This document shows, one piece after another, positions 57,560 through 64,000 of a stretch of DNA of 64,000 bases. The DNA is taken from contig JAYJMM010000099.1 in assembly GCA_037349105.1 (NCBI GenBank), forward strand, positions 62,001 to 126,000. Reading direction: 5' to 3'. Both the position numbers and the translations under genes were made by a program. Numbering within the stretch: position 1 is the first letter of the stretch; the number at the start of each line of letters is the position of its first letter. This DNA is from Limnomonas spitsbergensis (taxonomy: Eukaryota; Chlorophyta; Chlorophyceae; Chlamydomonadales). The notes beneath the pieces were generated by a model. It had not been told where the DNA came from and did no database searches. It saw nothing but the letters and a program-made list of their open reading frames with translations.

Positions 57560-60500
57560 ATGGAAGAAGACTTCAGCCTTTCACAGGTGAAACTGTGCGT
57601 CCTGCCAAAAGGGCGACGCTTTTCGGCAGCAGTAGGAAGCGACAACTGGGGCCTTATGAAATGTGCCGTCTTGATTCATGCGGCCAGGTTTCGTCGGTAA
57701 CTTTGCTACATAGAGTTACGTCGGTAACCTTGCTACATAGAGTGTCGACCATGTCCAGCCAGCACCCACCTTGCGGGTAACTCACCGGTGTCGCCAAGCT
57801 CAGCCGATGACACCCTCGCTCCTATGCTCAGCCCATGCCCATGTTCATACCCATGCCGTTCCTGCAAGCCTATCAACACATGCATGCCCTCAGATGGTCA
57901 AGACGCCAACGTTCAGGGATAAGAAGTTTGTCAAGTGCGCCATCCATGGCATCATCAAGCTCAGCACGCAGTGCCTCGCCGTCATCGACACGCCTCAATT
58001 CCAGAGGCTCCGAGACCTTAAGCAGCTGGGGCTCACCCATTTCGTATACCCTACTGCAGTGCACGCCCGATTGTAAGAGCCCAGCACCGTGGTGGATTTG
58101 GCACCAATCCTTAGCAAGCACTGCATGAAATGCCTGAAAATAATGTAGCATGAGCTCCCGCATGGCCGTGCATGCTCAGAAGCCTTTGTGAAACTCGCAT
58201 GGCGACAGGTTTGCATGGTGCATGCATGTCGCAGCATTGAACCAGTTATGTGGATTTTGGATCTGATTGCAGCATGGGCGGAAAAAGAAGTCATGAAATT
58301 AGTGATGATTGCACCAGCAGATACCATTTTGTGGCCTGGAACAATGACCGCACTGCCTATTCGCTTCTTGGAGCAAGGCCCGTGGAGAGAGGCATGAGCC
58401 CAGGAGCTGCGGCCAATACTGATCAATCTAGCTTAGCTAAGATAGAATGCCACGTCAAACAGCAATCTCAGGTGCACATCAGGAGGCAGGGTAATTGGGT
58501 CGGGCTTCAGGGTATATTTGAAGATGCTTCAGCTACAATTCAGCTACATCACAGCCTGCGGCCTAGGGACTTACACCAGGGACATCCTGGTGCTGCAAGC
58601 TCAGTAGCTTGGACCGCTGGCCCTAGGCTGGTCCAGATACGGTCCCCCATCGGCCCAGTGGTGGCTGACCAGCGGCTTCCCTCAGGCCCTAAGGCACTCT
58701 GCTGTCAGCACTGATGCACTGCTTGAGATATCAATATTCTCAAGCCCTGCGAGTTCTCGTGATCTCTTATCTGAAGCAGCACCCAGTGCTTTCTTTTTTT
58801 GTTTTTTTACTCAGTCACATGTCAGGTACACTCCGGCCTCTGGTCCCAGGTGTGACCAACCAGCTTCTTGGGCCACTGACTGTCCCGATCAGGCCTGTGG
58901 AGGCTGTGTATGGGCATGCCAATGGTGGTCTCTTAGCCTGAAAAACAAACACTGGTCTCCCCCTGCCAAACATGCCCCCCCTGCAGTGACCACTCCCTGG
59001 GAGTTGCCCATCTGGCCAATGAATTCGTCAAAACCATTTATTATGCGCAAGGCAAGGAGCTGGGTATGGAGCAGGCGGACATCGATTGCGTGACTTTGGC
59101 CGGTAAGCAGATGCAGCATGAACCACACACTCTTTACCCTATTCTGGTATGTTTCAGCCACAGCTGGGATGTATCATGGCCTGTAGCCGGGGGGGGGGGG
59201 GCTTGCACAGCATGCCCTTTTGCTGGGACTACTGGTCTTGGTCCCCCCTGATTTTGTTCCCCATCAGCCCAGTGGTAGCTGCCCCCAGGACTGTTAAAGA
59301 TATATGGATGGGTGCACATTCAAATAAACACTACGGTAAGTGGTCCTTGCTCATCCAACCACGGCTGCTCTGGAGCATGTGCACACCAGTAAGCAGGAAG
59401 TGACAGAATCATAGTATGTACATCGGAGCAGCAGCATGCACGTCCATGCTACTGAACCACGTACTGTGGAATCCAACGATACCAGCTGATCCTCTGCCTG
59501 TTGAATTAATTTTATGTATGAAGATTTTTCTACATGCCTTTTATTGTTATTTATTTGTGCCGATGCTTCACAGCTTGCAGCAGCACTTATGATTTTAAGA
59601 AGATACCTCATGTAAAACAATTTAAGTCTAGAGCATGATCCTCCCATCACACCCTATGCCCCCATCGTCTGCCCCCTGTTGTCCTGTTGTTGCGTGGTGC
59701 ACCACCCGTCCTCTGTTCACCCTGCAGGCCTGTGCCATGACCTTGGGCATGGACCCTTCTCACACGTCTTTGACCATGAGTTCTTGAAGAGGATCAACCA
59801 CGCAGACTGGTGGGGGGAAGGTTGACTGGGTGGTGGGCTGGTGGGTTGGTTGACTGGCTGCTTGACTGGTTGGTTGGCTGGCTGGCTGACTGGTTGGCAA
59901 TGGCTGGTTGGGTGGACGGCTGGCTGGCTGGCTGGCTGGGTTATACTTCACTGCCTAGTGTAGCTGGTGTTCAGTGGGATGCCACTCTGGCCGTGAGAGT
60001 GTGCACAACATGGGGGATGGATGCACATGTGTGGGTGCAACAGCACGAGGGTCATCAGCAGAGACACAGAGGCCCGCCTGATAGGAAGCCTAACCACTCC
60101 AATCCGGATTCAGAGTCTGTGTCCAGAGAGCAGTTGGGGGCCTTCACCTCTTGTCTATGCAGCCTGGGGCAAGCCACTGTCCACTGCTGCTGGGTGTCTG
60201 AGGCACTGATATTATGTCCGGAAGCAGGGCAGGCCCCCTCTAAGCATTAATGGGGCAGGCCCCCTTGGATTTGCAATGACTGGTGAAATGAATCCATCTC
60301 TGGATCAGTCGGAACTGTTGGATCTGCTGGATCTGTTGCAATCTTCCTGTGTTTGATGCCATCATTCTCTGATAGCTTGATCCCCCTCTGCCCCCCCCCC
60401 CCCCCCCCACCTCCCCACCCCTGCAGGAGCCATGAAGACATGTCCTGCAAGATGTTGGATCACATCCTGGACAGCGACCATCTGCAGCTGCATGACGACC

Positions 60501-63240
60501 TCAGGCCCAGCCGGGAAGATGTGCGGAGGGTGCATGGCATGATTGACCACAGCAAGGCCAATGCGCATGAGGAGAAGCGGTGAGGAGGCATGGGGGTGTA
60601 TGTGCTGGCCTTTCAAAGCCGTCAAGTCCACCTTAATGCCTTTTATGGAAGGGCCAGGCCATGCGAGGAGATGCCTGAGGGAGGGAGGGAGGGGTCAGAC
60701 ATTTTAAGAACAGGTTTTCGGGTTGGCCTGGCCTTGCAAACAGTTGTTTGTGTGCTTGAGAGGGTGAGGTGACGGACCTTTTAGGGGCAGGGTTTAGGGT
60801 GGAGTGCGCAAGACCACTGGCAGGCCTTGTAACCTGAAAACGAAACGGTGCCTGACTACCGTATATCGGTATATGTTCAAATGGGAAATGGCTGGTGCCT
60901 GAAATATGCTTAAGTGAATCCCGTGCCATTTGAATGTAGACAGACAGGGTCAGGGGGCATAAGCTGAGAGCTTGCAGCCCATCTCCATGTTTTGGCGCCC
61001 ATGTCTGCTGCATACTGAAGCTTACCGATCTCCTTTGGGAGGGGGGTCGGGCGGGGTGGCCACTACAGGGAAGATTGGGTCCAACGTCTAAGCAGCCTGG
61101 GATGGGCAGCCCCAGTGTTTCTGAATAAGGCGAGTGGTAGTCATGGGCAACCAGTAGAGTCAAAATAAGTCGGATTGGCGATTGCTGCCTAGCCACTGGC
61201 CATAAGAACTTGGCTTGTTTTAAGCCATTGCCAACTTCCACACTTTGTTCACATCGTCGGCTCCTTGACAAGGAATTCTTAATTTTGAAATCAGAAACAC
61301 TGTGCAGCCCAACCCAGCAGCAGGGCATGCTGCACCAGGCACCCCTGGCTTTAGCTCTTGAAGTAGCTGAATGTGGCTGGATGGTAGCTAAAGCACCCTA
61401 ACAGAAACAGTGCTGTGTTCTCTCTGGTCACAGGTGCTTGTATAGTTGTAGGATGTAATGGACGCGTTGCACCAGGCACCCCCGGTCATCGGCCATGATG
61501 GAGCTGACTTGTAGCTGAAGCATTGAAACTGTATTATCTCCCTTCAAATTTGGTGTGCAACATCGGGCCCACCAGCGCTGCTCCGTTATTACATGGACAA
61601 CGTAATAACCTTGTCCTAAACATTCCCTGAACCCTAAGCCCTAAAACAAGCCAGAACCCCTAGTCCTAAGTCCTAGCTGAAAACAACCCTGCACCCTCAA
61701 ACAAGCAGCGTTTTTTCTTTCCTTGCAGGTTCTTGTACGACATTGTGGCCAACCAGCGCTGCTCCGTGGATGTGGACAAGTTTGACTACCTTGCCAGAGA
61801 TAGCCACTTCTGCGGAGTCAAAATAAGCTTTGAGCACGAGCGGCTCAAGTACAACAGCAAGGTATAGCAGCGGTACAAAAGCGGTACACTCCTGTGGGGA
61901 CCCCTCACTTTCATGCAAAGTAGCAAAGGGCAACAGACACCTGGCAAACATCCATGCATCCTTGACCATTGCTTATCTTTTCATCTTTGAGTCCAACCTC
62001 GGCAGGCCGATAAAGGCCTGTTTAAGACCAAACCTGAACCAGCAGATAGCTGGGGGCCACAGTAGCATGGCTGGCCACAAATGGGGCCTTTGGCCAGCGG
62101 CCGGAGTGTAGCTGAAATGTTGTTGAGTCACGAAAAATAAATGCTGTCCTCTAGCTGTCCGCCTGGTACACATGCTCATCAGTGATACACACATTCAACC
62201 CAGCAGAGAGCATCCTGCTGTCCCCCTCCTCACCCCACCCTCAGTGGATCCATGCTCCTCCGTGCTCAGGGGGTAGACAGAGAGATCCGATGTAGGTACA
62301 GCCTATGCTGCATCAGATCCGATGTAGGTACAGCTTATGCTGCATCAGATCCGATGTAGGTACAGCCTATGCTGCATCAGATCCGATGTAGGTACAGCTT
62401 ATGCTGCATCAGATCCGATGTAGGTACAGCCTATGCTGCATCAGATGCTCCGCTGCAGGTCCCTCATGCCCATGCACAGGCATGCACATGCGCCCGCTGG
62501 GCTGGATAGTGGATACCGCCCTCCTAGCCTGAGGAGGTCGGTATAGCCTGGATATCCCGGCTGGGATGGATAGGGGGCCTGAGAGGGGTAGGGGTCCTAT
62601 CCTCTGGGCTGGCCTGGATCCCACACCCTCATGCACACGCACAGACATGCACATGGACCACCAAGGCCAGAGAGTGCCCTGTCCTGCCTGCCCCCCCTCG
62701 ACGCAGGTCATCGATAATGAGATCTGTTACAAGTACACGGAGTACGATGTGCTGCATGAGATGTTCCACAGCCGCTCACTCATGCACAGGCTGGTCTACA
62801 CACACAGGTACGTTGGGGGGGACAAATGCCATTTTAGCGGATCTCATTCAGCTACAATTCTGCAACGTCAGAACATACGGCCTCGTGGGGCGGGTGCTGT
62901 TCGCCCTTTCGCTTGGATCATTGGCTGTTGGCCGGTCAAGGTTTGGTGCCCCTCTGCCCACTGGGGGCTACCCAGCAGCCTAGGGGACTACCCAGCTGCC
63001 TATATTGCAGGTTATTTGGTGCACAAATAAGGAAGTACGGATGCCGAGTAAGGGCCATACATTTTGGTCTAGGTAAGAACTGGAGTTGGACTAGATGAAG
63101 GACCCGAGCTTGATACACTGTTTGATCCGGGGTTAAGACCAGGGGGGCAGCCTTAAACTTTGATTGGCTGTGCCTTGGGTCTCACCAGGATATTAAAATA
63201 TTTGTAAATGACGCCGTGAGGGCCATGCATTTGAAGGCAG
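57560..63240 (+). CDS. SAMHD1-type HD-domain deoxynucleotide triphosphohydrolase, 3' end open
   Basis: Exons 57560-57586 (MEEDFSLSQ), 57894-58072, 58987-59102, 59728-59820, 60427-60579, 61729-61861, 62707-62807 and probably 63189-63240. Motifs in order: AIHGIIKLS, VIDTPQFQRLRDLKQLG, FDHSLGVAHLANEF, LCHDLGHGPFSHVFDHEF (the HD metal site), SHEDMSCKMLDHIL, FLYDIVANQRCSVDVDKFDY (second Asp of the site), YDVLHEMFHSRSLMHRLVYT and FVNDAVRAMHLKA. This is the full catalytic order of eukaryotic SAMHD1-like dNTPases, which hydrolyse dNTPs to nucleoside plus triphosphate. No N-terminal SAM domain was seen. The phase does not match at 59820/60427 or 62807/63189, so small exons or other junctions are missing. 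The C-terminal regulatory lobe would lie beyond 63240. An in-frame TAG follows there unless a donor is used. Confidence 0.85.
58530..58690 (+). repeat. dispersed family A element, copy
   Basis: GCTTCAGCTACAATTCAGC, TACATCACAGCCTGCGGCC, CTAGGCTGGTCCAGATACGG, CGGCCCAGTGGTGGCTGACC. It is intronic. Confidence 0.65.
59233..59335 (+). repeat. dispersed family A element, 3' part
   Basis: GATTTTGTTCCCCATCAGCC, CAGTGGTAGCTGCCCCCAG, then the 3' end GTGCACATTCAAATAAACAC. Confidence 0.6.
59818..59940 (+). repeat. (CTGG/TTGG)n minisatellite at an intron start
   Basis: A run of CTGGTTGGCTGGCTGACTGG-like 4-base units beginning at the proposed donor after 59820. This makes the true donor ambiguous. Confidence 0.8.
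60360..60426 (+). repeat. poly-C run before an acceptor
   Basis: About 19 consecutive C at 60391-60409, followed by ACCTCCCCACCCCTGCAG. It is an extreme polypyrimidine tract for the exon at 60427. Confidence 0.8.
61300..61535 (-). repeat. two partial dispersed family A copies in tandem
   Basis: 61300-61415 has CAGGGCATGCTGCACCAGGC and GGTAGCTAAAGCACCCTAAC. 61468-61535 has GCGTTGCACCAGGCACCCCC and TTGTAGCTGAAGCATTGAAA. It is intronic. Confidence 0.55.
61561..61601 (+). repeat. relic copy of exon sequence at 61741
   Basis: CATCGGGCCCACCAGCGCTG, CTCCGTTATTACATGGACAA matches CATTGTGGCCAACCAGCGCT, GCTCCGTGGATGTGGACAAG at 61741-61780, 180 bp away. The duplicate is out of frame. Confidence 0.75.
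62000..62150 (-). repeat. dispersed family A element, copy
   Basis: AGGCCGATAAAGGCCTG, GGCCAGCGGCCGGAGTGTAG, CTGAAATGTTGTTGAG, AAAAATAAATGCTG. It is diverged and intronic. Confidence 0.5.
62281..62443 (+). repeat. 32-bp tandem repeat, five copies
   Basis: Units of AGATCCGATGTAGGTACAGC(C/T)TATGCTGCATC, alternating C and T in successive copies. Confidence 0.92.
62818..63035 (+). repeat. dispersed family A element, full-length candidate
   Basis: ACAAATGCCATTTTAGCGG at the 5' end, CATTCAGCTACAATTCTGC, GGCCGGTCAAGGTTTGGTGC, CCCACTGGGGGCTACCC, then the 3' end GGTGCACAAATAAGG. It lies directly after the exon ending at 62807. Confidence 0.6.
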
Positions 63241-64000
63241 GCTAGAGGCGGAGCGCCCGACCATATGTGCTAGAGCCTACCACCATTCCAGGGTCACCCT
63301 TGAGAATTCCCCCTAAAGCAGGCCAGAAGGGCCTGGCTGGAGCAGAAGGCTCGCATAAAGATCCCCTAGGCAGTTTGGAGTTTGACGCTCTGGCCCAACA
63401 TTGTTGTGACCCTGAATTATAAAGCAACGCAAGCCTATCCACTGATCCAATAGACACTGAGCAATGGGATATTGGATATTCTGTTTCGACATTGTGATGA
63501 AGTGAGTTATGAGAACAAGGCATTTTCAATGAAAATTTTCAATGTTTTCACGTTGAGTCTGTTTCTGAATATCGAGGGCTTCGCCCCCATGGCAGGGGGG
63601 CTAGGGCGCCCCCCGCGCCCCCCCCTTCACCGAGGCCTCGCCTCGTTTTCATGGTAAACTAAGCCTTGAGCAAGTCCCCCAAATGGAGTCCTGGTAGAAT
63701 AAAGGTTCCTCTCAAATCTTGTAATGAACACTGGCCTGGAGCAGAGGCCAATGATGGGTGTGTGGATGTCCACACAGTCAAGGGATGATGAGGTCATTGC
63801 CTGTAGGCATATGACGGTATGAGGGGCGTGTGTGAGGGGTCTGCGGTGAGGGACCCTGACTGGCGAGGGGAGCAGGAGGGAGTGGAGGGGGGGACCAGGA
63901 TGGATGAGTGGAGATAGCTGAAGTGTAGCTGAAGTGCAACAAATAAACATTGGAGTGGATGGGAGGTCGAGGATGGGTGCAGGGATGTGCACTGACCCCG
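63241..64000. other. right-edge non-coding stretch
   Basis: No further exon of the HD-domain gene was found. It contains a GC-rich palindromic patch (about 63574-63650, GGGCTTCGCCCCCATGG then GGGCGCCCCCCGCGCCCC). A family A end, GTAGCTGAAGTGCAAC then AAATAAACA, lies at 63915-63948. Confidence 0.4.

Noticed and set aside
1..64000. rRNA, tRNA, viral or toxin genes
   Set aside because: None was recognised by eye. tRNA genes with introns could be missed without a covariance search.

Overview
Eukaryotic nuclear DNA with many introns, most likely from a chlorophyte green alga of the Chlamydomonadales (a Haematococcus-like genome would fit). The evidence is dense GT-AG introns with occasional GC-AG introns, short exons rich in Ala, Gly and Ser, a trypsin-type protease carrying a small six-Cys domain, an organelle-type poly(A)/CCA polymerase, a flagellar-style small protein, and very many minisatellites. 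The organism is an inference. All genes were rebuilt by hand from reading frames, splice signals and phase matching. Coordinates are bases read here, but no transcript supports them.

Layout. (1) 889-5785 plus: class II poly(A) polymerase/CCA transferase, 5' part missing. (2) 5.8-14 kb: gene-poor, with an 89-copy 30-bp minisatellite. (3) 14.4-21.2 kb plus: trypsin-like serine protease with a C-terminal six-Cys domain. (4) 21.2-24.9 kb: minisatellites and one MYND-like exon on the minus strand. (5) 41492-24901 minus: one large gene of about 20 exons and 1,250 residues, unidentified, probably helical. (6) 43667-42934 minus: cyclophilin-like gene whose KDEL tail lies in a shifted frame. (7) 47484-44234 minus: five-exon polymerase-beta-fold nucleotidyltransferase. 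(8) 48260-51735 plus: four-exon small protein that looks axonemal. (9) 56743-52821 minus: SET-domain methyltransferase. (10) 57560 to about 63240 plus: SAMHD1-type HD-domain dNTPase, arranged head to head with the SET gene across an 816-bp spacer.

The strongest unexplained pattern is that many introns begin or end with short direct duplications that copy the exon edge together with its splice site. More than fifteen examples occur in at least seven genes, from two diverged copies to an 11-copy 88-bp array. Many ordinary minisatellites in the window also sit directly against a splice junction. A second pattern is a roughly 180-200 bp dispersed element with inverted ends, present in about 20 copies in introns and spacers. 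The genes are functionally unrelated and show no operon-like logic, as expected for a nuclear locus.
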